Source: Eremophila alpestris peregrina
Lineage: Eukaryota > Chordata > Aves > Passeriformes > Alaudidae
Reading direction: 5' to 3'
DNA length: 64,000 bases
Assembly: GCA_009792885.1 (NCBI GenBank)
Contig: WMCF01000006.1
Span: 4,454,444 to 4,518,443 of the forward strand
In this document: in pieces, positions 40,001 through 53,767 of the stretch
Position numbering within the stretch: position 1 is the stretch's first letter
Layout: the number at the start of each line of letters is the position of its first letter
Position numbers and translations under genes: made by a program
The notes under the pieces: model-generated
What the model was told of the DNA's origin: nothing
The model's input: only the letters and a program-made list of their open reading frames with translations
Databases searched by the model: none

Positions 40001-43000
40001 TATGTTATTGATTATTTTATTTGATTTAGCATTATATAATTGCTTCTACTGCTGTATCATTGATTGCCACCCATGCCAGAAGGATCACATGCTGCAGTGA
40101 TGCCAAAATACCACCTCCACAGTCTCCATTTCACTGACGGCCAAACTCAAGACAAACCACTGTCACCAGATCCAGTGAATTACTGTGTTACAAATATCAC
40201 AAAATACCAAGTTTCCTACCTGTGAGCATATTAAACTTCTCAGTGATGCCACAACAGGCTGGTTACACCACTCCTGCTGTGCTACCACACAAGGTGATAC
40301 TGCATAAATAACAAGTATTTTCTTAACCGGATCTTTCAATTATTTAGAGATACTTGGCAAATGCATTGCTAACAGCTGTTTTATAACAGATTTCATGGTA
40401 CCATACACCTGGTGCTAATGCTTCAGCATGTCTAAATGGTTTTCTAAAGATTACACAATCAAACATCGTAAGATAAAATCACTGTAATTGGAGCCCTCAT
40501 CAAAGAAGAAATTACCGTTACACTTTACAAACCAAGCACACGACTTCCCAAGGCTGAGGAAAAGGTAATATTGTGATGGCCACAGAGCTAAAAGATCTCT
40601 CCTAACCTTACCCCAGATATAGGGATCCCATTTCTTGCTGTGATTCTGTACCAGGCTTACAGGGTCTACCTGATAATATGAAACACAAAACCCATCTCTG
40701 ATGCACCTACTTGATTTTAAGCTAAATAAATATTCTGGCTTAATACCCAAAGCAGAATAATGTTTCAAATACTGTGTCACAGACCCCTTTTGCTTTTCTG
40801 GAGGCAACTCAAAGACTCAAAATTTATTTGTGACCTTAGAGTCATACCTCAAAAACTGATTTTCTCAGCACTGATACAATGCTGAAAGCAATTATTCTTA
40901 TCCCTAAATACTACATGAATAAGTGAATGTGTTTAAGATGCTGAATATCAAATCGATGCCAGATAACTGTTTCACACAGGTTTTTTCAATAAAACAAGCT
41001 GGATAAAAGTAATGCAACACAGACTTGCTGAATCTGGTGATGGCTTTAGGGAATTTGCTATTAAAACAACACACAGGAATTGCACATGTATCTCCAGGTT
41101 TATAATCTACCAGGAAATCCATGAACAGGAAGAGAATTTTTAACTAAGGTAATTTTTGCATGTATTTGAATTCTGCAGGATTATTGTGACTGTGATTTGC
41201 ACAGAAATGGTGTCTCTGCAGGTGTTTAGGTGTGCAAATATCCACACTGGGAGAAATACCAGGTTTACTGAAATTAATATCAATCTTGCCACTAACTTCA
41301 GCTGGGATTCTGAATACAAACAGATTATGTAATATGAGATCACATTAGATCACAGCAGATCAAAGCTCACACTGAGCTGAATAAAACAGAAAGGAGGTAA
41401 CTGATGGGCAAAGCCATGGACATGCAGTCACATGGGCAGCTTCTCCTGAGCTCTGAAATCCCACAGGGTCAACTGGGAAGTCACATCTCTCCACAATTAA
41501 CTCCTAGGAAAAAAAGACCATGGTATTGGTCAAAAAGTAGCCTTCTCCCTCCTCCTAAGGGTCATTTCACAGGGGACCTGCAGAGTGAAGCAGCCACCTC
41601 AGTGCAGACCTTTTCACCACCACGAAGATTAAACAGGGTCTGAGGTTGGTGTGAGTGAACTGAATACCCACTGGCTCCTTGGAATGAAGCACTAACACTG
41701 ACTGAGTTAAAAGAAAAGTTATTCTGATTAACCCCCCTCTGTTGTCTTCTCTTTGGGGAATTGTGTGCCCACTCCAAACGGCTGGAAATACACTGCTTTT
41801 ATTAAATCACATTCAATTACAATGGCATTTATTAAAACCAATAACTGCAACTGGTAAGAATCCCCCTGTGCTTGTTTCTAGGTATTTAAATTAAGTTAAA
41901 TGCACAATAAACTTTGCATTGTTTCAATTTACATGACCCCTGAGTCTTTAGACATCCCGTAGGCAAAATTCACAGACTTATAAACTTCTATTAAACATGA
42001 ACATATGGTGGACTCGGCATCCTGTGCTGTTTCTGCTCTTACTGAAGGGTTATGAAGTGCCTTGCTGCTGCTAAATCCACTAAAGCAGCCTTACACCAAG
42101 CCAAAATCCTCTTTCATCCCAAGGAAAGGTGCTTTATTTCCAGGAACAGCTCCAGTGAAACAGTGACAGTCCCACCACTGAGACATTTGTTTTCTCTACA
42201 TCCTGGCACATGCCAGGCTCTGGCTATACCACTGGACCTGCATTTTACATAGCAGATATGCCAGTGTTCTGGTATCTGGGCCACTACACAATTCACAGAC
42301 CTCAGAATCCACCAGGAACATGGATTTGCACAGGCTCAGTAACGTGAGGAAGTCTCCTTACAGAAAGATATCCCCTCAGCTGCAGCTGAGGAGGTGTTTC
42401 CCATGGCTTCTTTCCAATACTGCCTTATTGAAGGCTCCCAGAGTGGTACCCAGGCTATCTCACCCACCTGAAAAACTGCTTGTATTCAAGGAGAGAGCCC
42501 TTGCCTTCACTTGGCAACCACTCTCAGTCCTGTGTGAGCCACCTCTCTCCATCAGTTTTCCTTGCATTTCCATTCAGGGTAGAAGCAAATAACTGAATTT
42601 CTCAGGTCAGTTCTTGATGTAGCTCTTCTTTTTGCCCTTCTTTTTTCTAATCTCATTGCAGGCTCAAGTCAATATCACATTCAGACTAATACCTATTTTC
42701 ATTCCATTCCCTTGGTAATTCTGTCTGTAACATTCGCCTCGTGTTCAGAGTTTCCCATAGTCACTTTTTCAACATTTTACACATCTTTCACAGCAGAAGT
42801 GCCACTCAGTTTCCCTAGTTTGAGTCCTGCACTGAAAGCAAAGACTTAACTGTACACAATGTAGCACATCTTCCCTGTACAATAGATAGTTCAGACATTA
42901 TTTTCCAAGAACTCACAAATAGGGTCATTGGTCATTTTGTGAACAAAAATGTGAAAATGTATTGGTAGTAACCTTCTTTAGGCACTACTCTTAACCATAT

Positions 43001-46000
43001 CTTCATCCCTCAGGCACATCTTAAGAGGAAAACATAATTCAAAAGACCAATTTAATCAGTTTCAGGACTTTAAAAAGAATAAAACCCTATTATTCACTCA
43101 CAATAATTATACAGCTATTACATGACCTCAGTACAGAACAAAGTCAAGATTCTCTGGGTGAAGTGACTGTGCATTTCCATTCCTGAACATCTTTGATTTT
43201 ATTTTTAACCCCTATTCTAGACACAGTGCATCTATTAGGTTTATTTTAGAATATTTGCAGTATTCCTGTAATGTGCTTAGCCCTAAATCGCTTTCAGACA
43301 CTCTTAACCCTTATCTGCATTTCAAGAAAACTTTAATTTTGTAATATGCTTTAAATTATCCCTTTGCAGAACACAAAGGAAATTCAAGTTTATTTTGACT
43401 CTGTGACTCTTAGGAAAACCTTTAGTAGAAGCTGAAACACTGTTCAATGTGCCCATTCATGTCTATTTTGCTTTGCTAAGTTCCCACCTCACTTTAACAC
43501 CTTAAGAGCATCTAACCAAACAAATTTATTCTGCTGAAAATTCTACTGTTCCTGCTTATGCCATATCTGCTTCCTATGCACTTTTCCCTCTCCTACTGAT
43601 ACATAATACCTATGTGGTACTCATTCTGCCTCCAGCAACTGAACTGAACACCACAATATTTGTGCAATACACTGGTAAAGAAAGAACAACATTATTTATT
43701 CAGTCATCTACATGATCACCTGTAGTACCTGGATTTGTCATTAGTGGGCTCTTCCCAGAGCTGATTAAGTCACATAGTGCTTATCTTCTGACAGCAGGCA
43801 TTACGTGTCAAAACTCAAGGAAGGACAATAATAATTTTAGTCAATCTCACAAGAATTTTAAAATGTTCTTGCCATTAATCACTACAGTCCTTTCAACAAA
43901 CTTTATCTGGCAGCAAGACCAATCACCAAAGCCAGAGCCTGTATCAATATTAAAACTAAAAGACTATGGGAAATTTCCCCAAAGAAATCTGGTGCAAAGA
44001 CATAAAACTGAGATTCTTCTCATCAATTTCTGACATTTTCTTCTCCAGACAAATAGTATCATAATAATGAACTGTGTGTAACAGATGTGGGTTATCCATA
44101 TCTAAAACAGAAAATGGCACACAATAATAGTTTTTAAAGTAAAAAGGAAACATAAGTTCACATAATCTGACCTCTCATATAACACAGACATCATCATTTC
44201 ACTGATCTGAACCTTGACTGGACTTCAAAATCTGCACTGTGCTGCTTATCTATTTGCTTAAGGCTTATTTTCCTGACAACATGGGGAGATGGAGGGTAGG
44301 TTTTTGAAGTGGTGGCTCTGACATTCAGCTGCAACCCTTTCTCTCTGGGGTCTTCCCCTTCTTTCTGTGCTGCACAGAGTCTCAGAGCACCTGGCAGTGT
44401 CTCTGGGTGAAGGCTTCTATCATGGCAATCAATACTTCATCTGTTTAGATAAACTAAGCAGAAAACATTCTACAATTTTGAGACTTCTCACTGAAAAACA
44501 GTCTCCATTACTGCCATCACCATCAGTCATTTTTCTGTTTCCTTACCAGATTTTCTGACTCGGGTGGGGGCAAAGATATCCCCTCCTAGTCTTTGTGGAC
44601 CACAGAAGAAGTCACTGAATTTTCTTTTTTCATTTGTTTCCTTACACTGCCAAAGACGAATTATTTCATCAGGGTTTCAAACTTAAAACATTCCGTTCTG
44701 AACAATATAAAACCAGTCAAAATGTAAGAATAGGTTTAGAGAAACAATAAGATGGCTTAAACTCCTATGAGAGCTTGAGCCAGAAGGGCTGAACTGTTTC
44801 CATACACCCAACACCACACTGGGTGCTACCAGCATTCATGCTTGTAAACTTTATTATCCCTTTTGAGTCTTAATCACCAACCAACCAACGGCAGTGTTCA
44901 GAAGCTATGAAACTCATGGGAAGACAAAGGAAAGTGTGCTGCTGTAAATTGCTTTTTTTGACATCTGTGCTGAACACTGTAACAGTAATTGTCAGTAGAG
45001 AAGGATAAGCAGAAGCAAAGTTAAATCTGTACTTATGGCATGTTGCTTCCTTTTAAGCTGTAAATGTAGAATTTTACATGTACCTTCTTTCAGATAGTCT
45101 TAATAGTCTGGGGCATTTATTTTCTGCTCCTCTGCTACTGAAGCCTCTTCATGATGCCATCTGCTTCCAAAAGTATATCTCACCCCTTCCTTGGGCTGAG
45201 CAATAGTCTCCTGTTCTGGCAGGCCTTACTTTTCAGACAAAATCCAAACCAAAACAATAATAAAAAAACACAAAACCCTGGCTAGCCATAATGCTGAGGT
45301 GAGGAAAAACCATCTGCAAGCTTTAAAAAGCCCATGTGCATGCACACACAGAGATAAAATAAAGAAACCATTTGAAAGCTATAATAAGAGCAGCTTTTAT
45401 TAAAGTCAGTAAAAAATGGAGCAGAGGCTTGAAGAACCAACAGCAAACGAAAAAGTATCCTCTTAATTTTTTTCTTTTGATACCTTAGATTCAAATACAT
45501 CTTTCTTATATATTTATAAAAAAAAGAAGGGGTAGCAGCTGGGCACAGCCATTAATCCAAGGGAGTACACTGACATTAGAAGCAGCGTTTTCCTTTGGTC
45601 TTACTTCCCAGAGGAGGGAAGGTGATGCTGCTCATTTAGTCTCCAGTTGCTGGAGGGAAAGAAATTCAATGACTGGACCAAAAGCAAAATTACCTTTGGG
45701 ATGTTGCAGGAGATGTCCATTTTTTAGCCTTTTTATTAAATTTTTTTTTGCAAAATTGGGGGAGTTAGTGAACTTGATTATGTGTATAGATTAACAAACA
45801 TCATCTATGAACTGACACATTGACTGTGGAGACTTGTTACAGTAAACCTGTAATAAATAATCGTATCTGTTGAAGTCTTTGTGTACTATACACACCTGTT
45901 TTGCTGTTTGCTCACTGCCAGCCTGGTGTAACAGTGGGGCAGGGAGCCCAACCTGCTCTGCAATCCTCTGGGGTGAGCACCAATCCCACATCCTGCCTGG

Positions 46001-47607
46001 GTTCACCCCATGATTTCCCAACCATGCAAAACCCAATTACTGCACGACAAGAAACTCCCAACTCTCCATGCATGGCTTTAAAATATCCTAGCACCCTCTT
46101 CGCAGGCTGAGTCTTTTATTTGGGATGTGTTTTTTTTTATTTGAAAGGTTTCCTGAACTTGAAGTCTGCCATAAAAGACCATGAAGAGAACTGAGAAATA
46201 CAGTCACGGATAATTTCCAGTGACTCACCTCATGTGAGATAAATGATTAATATTAGCCCAATTATATCTTACAAATTTTTATCTTCCGCTTCTTTGCTTT
46301 GCCAAGGAAAGGCAGATGGTAAGTCAGCCTACAACTAAGACATGAAAAAAGAAAAAAAAAAATCCCTTCAAGACAAGTAAGTGCAAACTGACCTACTTCT
46401 AAACGAGAGTTTTAAAGAGTTCTGGGGTTTAATTACAGTTATATTAAAGCAATGCCTCCTCAGAAACTTCCAAAAATATTAAAAAGGACTAATTTAAAAG
46501 CTCAGCAAAACAACAGGCACAAGGAGGTCTGGACTGAACCAAACCATGAGCTCATTTTTGCTGCTGCTTGGAGCCAGATGTTAGCCTATGGCATGAGAAC
46601 AGGGAGACCTCCTTGGGCAGGCCCTGCAAGCTTCTGGCAACCTAAAATTAGGAGGATTCCTGAGCCATGAGGAGTAACTGTTCCTTGGAGTAACAGCTCC
46701 ACCAAGGCTTTTCATCCATGCCTTTTTGTAGGCCTTTTGTGTGCCCATTTTAGCCCTGGCAGGCAGAGCAGCCAGGGCTGCAGAGCCATGCAACCCCAAT
46801 GTGTGGTGCTGGGGAAAATGGGGTCCCCCTTTTTTGCTCTGAACTTGCTGCCTGGTTATTTCATCTGACACGCCTACACCTTTTAGCAGGCATACCTGTG
46901 AAAAATCACTTCTTTCTACCTTCTCTCTGCCCCTGGAAATGGCATCTCCACATGCCACAGCCCCTCTCCCTTTAATTTCCCCTCGCACAAAAGCCGTTTG
47001 ACGAACACGAGCGTCACTATCGCCTCGCTGCAGCTTCCCTGTGGCACATCCCTTTCATCTAGCAACCACGGTATTTTTACATGCATTTCTCATTTCTTCA
47101 GTCTCCATGCCTTGGCAAAGGGTGATACTGATGACTCAGCCTCGCACGGTGCACACACAGACGTATGCATTTGCTCACATGCTACAGAAGGGGAATGTGC
47201 ACTTCAAGTCCATTCACCAGCAATGCAGAAGCTTTTGGCTGTGGTACTCTGCTCCTCCACACTCTGCCAAACATAAATGACTCAGCATATAAACTTTCAT
47301 ACTGGAGATCTATGTCATCAGATTAAAGACCATCACTCTTTACTGCAGGCCCGAGCAAAACCAGCTACCATTTTTCTGATTGGAACACTGCTTTGTAAAT
47401 GTGGTGAGGTGAGGCTACGTCTGGTCTCCTATATGACATGGGATGAGTAGATAGGCATTTGTGCTTGATTCTTCAGGATGCTTTTGGTGTATGAGCTGCA
47501 GATCCAGGGTGAGATGTCCCTGTAGCTGCTGCTCTGACTGCAGCAGTGCTGGTCACTGTGCAGGGGAGCAGTGGTATTTTTATATGGTACGTTAAGTGCT
47601 GTATAAT

Positions 47608-47790
47608 TCATTGAATCATGGAATAGCTCAGGTTGGGAAAGACCGCTAAGAATATTGGGTTGAACTCTTAACCCAGTACTGCCAAGTTACCAATAAACCA
47701 CGTCCCCAAGAGCCATACCTACACATCTTGTAAATACCTCCAGGGGTGGCAACTCAATCACTTCCCTCAGCCGCCTGCTCCTGTGCTAGA
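47608..47790 (-). mobile_element. CR1 LINE 3'-end fragment
   Basis: Read on plus, it begins with tcattgaatcatggaatagc (the inverted terminal repeat of CR1), then ggttgggaaagaccgctaag, then cccagtactgccaagttacc, then taaatacctccaggggtggc and aactcaatcacttccct. This is the well-known reverse complement of an avian CR1 tail, so the element lies on the minus strand, in the same direction as FAT3. It is 5'-truncated. The limit near 47790 is approximate. Confidence 0.88.
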
Positions 47791-49442
47791 TCAGGAAAGG
47801 GAAAACTTGGAAACACTGGATTGGGTAGAGATGGACTAGGACAGACAAATGAGATTGGGACAGTGAATGATTGCCTACCCACACCTGAGACTGGAATATG
47901 GAAATCTCAGACTCACCACTTCAGAGTTTCTACAAGTATCTGCAAAACCCACAGGCAGGTCTTACCCCCCCTGCTAGCCCTGTGAGGCTTTCCAAGCAGC
48001 CATTATCATCAATGCTAAGAATTACAACTGCAGAGTCAAGCAATTTAACTTAGAAAATACCAGAAGTTGTAGTCATACAAAATTTAATTCATCCCCACTT
48101 AAAACTTTTTTTTCCCCCCAGCAGTTTGTATCTTGTATTAGAGACCAGAAGTTGCATCTGTTCCTTGACTTGGGTCCTACAATATCATCCCACCATAAAC
48201 ATACACCTTTCCCCACCACACAGAAACTCAGGTGAAATTACCAACACAGAAGAAAATGATCACCTTATTTACTGTGTAGTATTAGTACTGCCTACACAAA
48301 GGCATCATGGCTCCTAGTCCTACTATAACAAAAAAACCCAAAGCAAACCAAACCAGAACAAAATCCCAGGAGGAACAACAGAAAACCCCTATGAATCCTT
48401 TAAATAGTGTCTGCATGTGAGAAGTCACCCGTGTGGTGCTCTGCAAGGAGGTGTGTGTAGGAAAGGGGATAATCGCGCACACACACACAGAGCTCTAGAT
48501 AAAGGCTTGCACACAGGCTCAAGCTGAAGAAAAGGAAAGGGGGCCTGGAAAGTAAAGCCTTACTAAACAAACCTTACCAGCAGCAATGCATAATTTCTTC
48601 CATAGCACTACAATTTTGTTGTTTCCCATGTTCTGGGTTTATTCACTTTTGTTTTGAAACAGAGGGAACCGATGAGGGACCTCTTCTATAAAATGCTTCT
48701 GTGTATTATGCTAAGAAGCTCATTTACACTTTAAAAATCCTGTTGGTGTTACTGGGTTTGCTTGAACTTTGTGGTGCAAAGCAAACAGGAGTCTCTCAAG
48801 ACTTTCAAGATTCAAACATAATTTCATTAATTTTCAATTAGTAGTTGGTCCACGTTCATGCAAAATAAACGATTTAGCACCTTAGTCCTGAGATACCAAA
48901 ATCTAAATGGAGGGGGTTTTTTTCCCCTCTATTGTATCCTGTCGGCAAATATTAGTTACCATAACAGAATATCACGTAAATCAAATAACTGCCTCTTTTT
49001 CATAATCATGCTGGCAGCTGCAGTGCCATGTTTCAATGGCTATCCACTGGAACTCATTAAGAAAGCATTATGTATAGTAAATTAAAATGCAGAGTCTATG
49101 ATCTGCAGACAAAAGAATGACAAAGCTTATCAAATGTGTGCTCTGGACTTCTCATTAACTCAGGGCTTTAAACAGCATTGTCCTCTCCAAGCGGGTGACT
49201 GCGCTCGAGCGTCTCTCTCTGTTTGCAATGAGCAGCCTGGATCTCATAGAAATTGCTCTGAAGAAAAGTCTGTGCTCCTTTTTCAAAATAAGATGAAATT
49301 TTGATCTGGATGAGATTGCACCCTGAACCAGCTATTAGCAATGTCCATGCATCTGCAGAGCCCCAGCACACAGTCTGATTCAAGGCAATGGGTGTCAAGT
49401 AGAGATGAGCAGCATTTGTGAGGACTTGTTTTTGCAAACTCT
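47791..49442 (-). other. FAT3: FAT3 upstream intron between CR1 copy and solo LTR
   Basis: No gene or RNA is seen. A short CA run lies at 48478-48489. The last five bases (49438-49442, ACTCT) are the left target-site duplication of the neighbouring LTR. Confidence 0.7.
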
Positions 49443-50357
49443 TGTAACTTTAGGGAAGCAAGAATGTGGCCTGGCAGCAAATGCAAGGACAGCCGAGAGG
49501 CTGGTCCCACTGAAACCACCAGTAAACTTCCAGCCCCACAGACCCCAAGGTCAGCGCAGAAGGAGGGGCAGGAGGTGCTCCAGGCACAGAGCAGAGACTC
49601 CCCTGCAGCCTTATGCTGTGCATCTGCGGTTCATGGGGGTCACAGACTGAGCAGAGATCCACCTGAGGCCCCTGGAGGATCTCATTTCAGAGGAGGGGGA
49701 TGCCCAAAGGAGGCTTTTTGACCTGTGGGAAGCCTACAGTTGAGCAGGCTCTTGGCAGGACACGTGGAACTTAGGAGAAAGGAGGTCACACTACAGAAGG
49801 TTTGCTGGCAGGACTTGTGAGCCCATGGGGGAACCCATGCTAGAGCAGCCTGTTCCTGCAGTCCATGAAGGGACCCACGCTGGAGCAGGTCATGGAGAAC
49901 TGCAGCCAGTGGGCAGGACTCATATTGGATAAATCTGTGGAGGACTGCCTCCAGTGGGAGGGACCCCAGGCTGAAGGAGAAATGCGTGAAGAGTCCTGCC
50001 TGAGGAGGAATGAGTGGCAGAAACAGAGTGTGATGAACTGACTGCAGCCACCATTCCCTGTCCCTCTGTGCCCCTGGGAGTGAAGCTGAGCCCAGGAAGA
50101 AGGGAGAGGTGGAGGGAAGGTGCTCTAAGATTTCGCTTTTATTTATCATTATCCTACTCTGATTTGCTTGGTAATAAATTACAGTCATACCCCGAGCTTA
50201 GTCTGTTTTGCACATGATGGCAATGGCGAGTGATCTCTCCCTGTCCTTATCTTGACCCATAGGAATTTTGTTATATTTCCTCTGTCCAGCTGAGGAAAGG
50301 AGTGCTAGAGCAGCTTTGGCAGGTATCTGGTGTCCAGGCAGCATCAGCCCACCAACA
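49443..50357 (+). mobile_element. Solo LTR of an ERVL-like endogenous retrovirus, 915 bp
   Basis: The element starts TGTAACTTTAGG and ends CCCACCAACA, giving the canonical TG...CA ends with a TGT/ACA inverted terminus. It is flanked by identical 5-bp duplications ACTCT (49438-49442 and 50358-50362); 5 bp is usual for ERVL-type integrases. It lies on plus, shown by the AATAAA at 50173-50178 and a terminal part (gtccagctgaggaaaggagt, then gagcagctttggcaggtatc) that resembles passerine ERVL LTR ends I recall. Inside, related units recur (aacccatgctagagcag against gacccacgctggagcag; ctgcagccagtggg against ctgcctccagtggg). No primer-binding site or viral gene follows, so this is a solo LTR left by LTR-LTR recombination. 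The frames read through it, including 168 codons on minus, are not genes. Confidence 0.88.
50173..50178 (+). promoter_or_regulatory. Polyadenylation signal AATAAA within the solo LTR
   Basis: AATAAA sits about 180 bp before the LTR end, followed by T-rich sequence, as expected near the R/U5 boundary. It is antisense to FAT3 and so should not end FAT3 transcripts. Confidence 0.6.
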
Positions 50358-53300
50358 ACTCTTGATTTTGTGTTACAGATCTTTGTGTTTTACATTCTAG
50401 ATGGCACACAAAGCAACTACACATCACAGCATGGTATGTTACTGTGAAAGAAACCCAAAATCCAAACAACTGACACAAATTTTCTCAAGTTTAACACCGG
50501 GATGCAAAGAGCATTTGTCAGTGCATCTGAGAGATGCACTGATATCTCTGCCCATAACACTGCTGGACCTGCACTGAACATGACAGTGAAGACAACAGCA
50601 GTTGTCACTTCAGTAAGCTCTGATTTCCCCAACGGCCACTATTCAAAGAACATCATTCACTCACCAGAAAATTAAAAAACACATCAACAAACTGCCCAGA
50701 CCCTCACAAGTGCTTAATTAACTACAATCTCCTTAATACAAATCGGGGCATTGACATTGATGCTCCTTGACTCAGCTTCAGAAAGAGAAAGAAATAATTT
50801 ATTAAAAACAGTCATTCAATATTCATCTGGGCTGCAAAACTCACAAGCAGAAAAATGTAAGTAGGGAGTAAGTGGTAGGGACAAAAAGGTTAATAGCTGC
50901 TGTTTAAACACTAACAAATGAACATGTCTTAGATCTTAGTAATTGAAAGAGAAAATTATCTATTTTCAACTGATATTTCTACCTATTTTCAAAGCATCTG
51001 AATAATTTCTTTTTGTTACTTCCCAATGCTAGGCACACTGACAGGCAGTGCTACATAAAATACAGCACAGCAGCAGGAGAAATAGCACACGGCAGTGTCG
51101 TGTCTTGAAACAGCACAAGACTTTGGCACCTGTTCAGACACCAATATAAACAGGTTTCCTGTTAGAGGCAGCCACCACAATGACAGTGAAGCAATCTCCA
51201 AGAGTCCTACCTTCCAGCTCCACCAGTCTTCCCAAACCCAGATTAAGACACCAGCCACACACAGATACCCCTGTGGTAGCCCCACTCCATGTACTAACAC
51301 TTCCTTCCTTCAGGCTCTGCACTGAAGGTAGGTCACCAGCCCATTAATCCAACTGGATGCCCACACCAAAGTAACCATCTGAGTTCTCCCTTTTTTGCAC
51401 TGCTGCCTTTCAAAAGACTCTGATGAGGCCTGATGCTATTGAGAGCCACAGCCAGGTGTCCTCACACAACCCCAGCCTCCCTGCATCTCTGCTCATGGAG
51501 TGTCATCATCCACAGGATGGACCTCCCAGAGCTTACAACACCAAACTTTCAGCACTTAAAATGTGGAGATGGGAGTGAAATGCTGATTTATTTAAATTTG
51601 TTCCTAATTCCACAGTGGCAGTATTCAGGAAGAATTTCTGTTCAGCAAAAGGGCATCAGAGGCTTTCAGGTGTAGAATGCTGACCAGATGTTCCCTTGCT
51701 CCAGCATGCATACACAAGGTGTGGGAGATGGCATCTACAGCCCACTTAGACTCCAACTCCCCTGCATCACAGCCAACACTGCCCTTTAAAGCAGTTATCA
51801 GAGTCCTCCCAGAGCCAAACTTTTGTAAAATCCAGCTGTATGGACAAAGACTGAATTTAAGCCTGTCAGCCCACCCCAGAATAAAGGGCTTGGGTCAGAG
51901 CACACTGGCTCATCACGTGGATTAGCTCCTGCTTCATCTTCAAAGAGAGACCAATAAAATCCACCTCCTCTGTGACATCTAAAATATGTCCAATGTTCCC
52001 CCTTCCTTTTCCCTCACCTCTTAACTGTCTTCTACTATGAGACTGAGAATGTCTTTGTATTTATTCACATTTAAGTGAGATATCAACATAGCTGGAGAAG
52101 GAAAAAGAAAACGAAGATTAAAGCCCCCGACCTTTGCCAAATGAGTGAAGTTTATACAAGCATTATAGTTTTCATCACTGTGCACAAATGTGACTGAGGA
52201 TATGGGGTTATTACTACTCTTCTTATATACTGGTAGGGCTGAGAGCTATGAGACCCCTTTGGCCAGCCTCTGAGTCTAAACAGCCCTGTGAAAATGCAAA
52301 AGCCTAACAAGTAGTAAGCAACCCTGTGACCATCCTCCTAGCTACTTCATTGGCATTTGATGTAACGGTCAACTCTTGCATCCAGGGTTTCCAGTGGAGA
52401 TGGTGTCCTGCTCCCTGCATGATCCAGCCTGGTCAGGCTCTCCCTGGGGAGGACCAGAGATTGCAAACAAGCAGCCCAAACACGACATGCATTCCTGCCA
52501 CAACACCCTTCGGAAGAAAAAAGAAGAGGAAAGAAACAGCTTTGGAAGAAAGGATGAGATGAGCCCATGGACACTCTAAGACCTGTATTTTAAGATTTCA
52601 CATATATTTTTCAAGACTGTGCATTTGAAGACTTGTTTGGGTGTGTGCCTCCCTATGGATAGGGCACTGCTGTTCAGTTCCGCTTCCCAGATGTACAGAG
52701 CAGGGCCCCTATGGAGTTAATCACCAGGCAAAGCTTCAGCTGTCTTGGCAGAGTAAATACTCAAAACAGTACAAAAACTTAATGGTTTTAATCTGCATGG
52801 ATCTCGTGGTAGACCTAAGGAGGCCAAAGATGGATTGAGCAGAACTGTGCCATCAGACAACGACAACACCGCTGTGCCTGAGGCATTTTATTGGTTTACC
52901 TATCATAGCAAGGAGGTTTCAAAAATAATCTTATGAGGGGTTTGGCCTGTTTTTGCAAACATTTCATTTTTTTCTTGTGGGTGTCACTAGATGGCAGAGC
53001 CCATTACAGGGCTCCTACAGTTACATTCCTACAGCTTTCAATATTTGGATTTCAATTAGCAGCGCATTCTTGGGTTTTTCAGTGGCTATCTCTAGGGTAA
53101 TTACAAAATCAATGTCCTTTAAAACAAACAAAGAAAGCTTACAAGTTAGCAATATGAATGACTGACCTATCTTAACATACTCCATGTTTGGGATGATGAC
53201 ATAAATTTAACCTTTGACTCAAAAGTTATTTAAAATATCATGCCTGAAGACTGAGTAGCCTCTGAGAAGGCACTATTTGGTGCTGCAAGGGGCTCTAACA

Positions 53301-53767
53301 TCTGGAGCAAAGGCAGCCAGAGAGTGCAAGTTCCTCATGCTGGTAATCTGCATTTCAAATGCAAAGCAAAACGTTCCAGCCTGGATGGTTAATCTGCAGT
53401 TCATTTATGCACTGAAGTTATTGACAGCAGAAGATGAAAAGGACAAGTCACAAGAAGCAGACAACCTGGGAAGCAACCTGCACAAATCCCAGCATGAAAA
53501 GCTTACAGCCACTGTGTCCTGCTATAATTTAAATTACCTGGGCAGAAAACAGGCTTTAACAAACTGCTACTTCATTATGTTAGACTCATTTAAAATATTA
53601 ATAATACAGAATCCACTTTGTCAAGGGACTGAACAGCATCAGCAGGGAGCCGTCCATCGTTGGGGAAGGACATTCACTGCCAGACTCAACGTCTCTAACA
53701 TGGGCCAACGACTGGCAGCCACCACAATTCAAACAGGCACACAGAGACACACAGAGAGGTAGGTCTG
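50358..53767 (-). other. FAT3: FAT3 upstream intron between the two solo LTRs
   Basis: No retroviral gag, pol or env-like coding is seen here, which together with the separate target-site duplications shows the two LTRs do not bound one provirus. An open frame of 161 codons on plus (53277-53762) has no recognisable domain. Confidence 0.65.

Larger units (their letters stand above)
20611..47607 (-). other. FAT3: FAT3 upstream intron, part 2 (27 kb, no clear genes)
   Basis: I see no gene here. The stretch holds T tracts at 22297-22312 and 23824-23848, an AAT run at about 27708-27722, an AT-rich homeodomain-motif-like block at about 27000-27320, purine-rich stretches at about 31020-31640 and 33240-34060, and an AT-rich block near 39960-40070. 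A stretch near 46840-46895 faintly resembles an old amniote CR1-type repeat, but I cannot confirm it. The ORFs of 100-165 codons in this stretch show no protein family signature. Confidence 0.65.

Noticed and set aside
49682..50188. Open frame of 168 codons on minus
   Set aside because: It lies entirely within the solo LTR and runs against its orientation; LTRs of this kind are non-coding.
53277..53762. Open frame of 161 codons on plus just before the second LTR
   Set aside because: No domain, no signal peptide and no splice or promoter context; the length is within chance for a 64-kb window.
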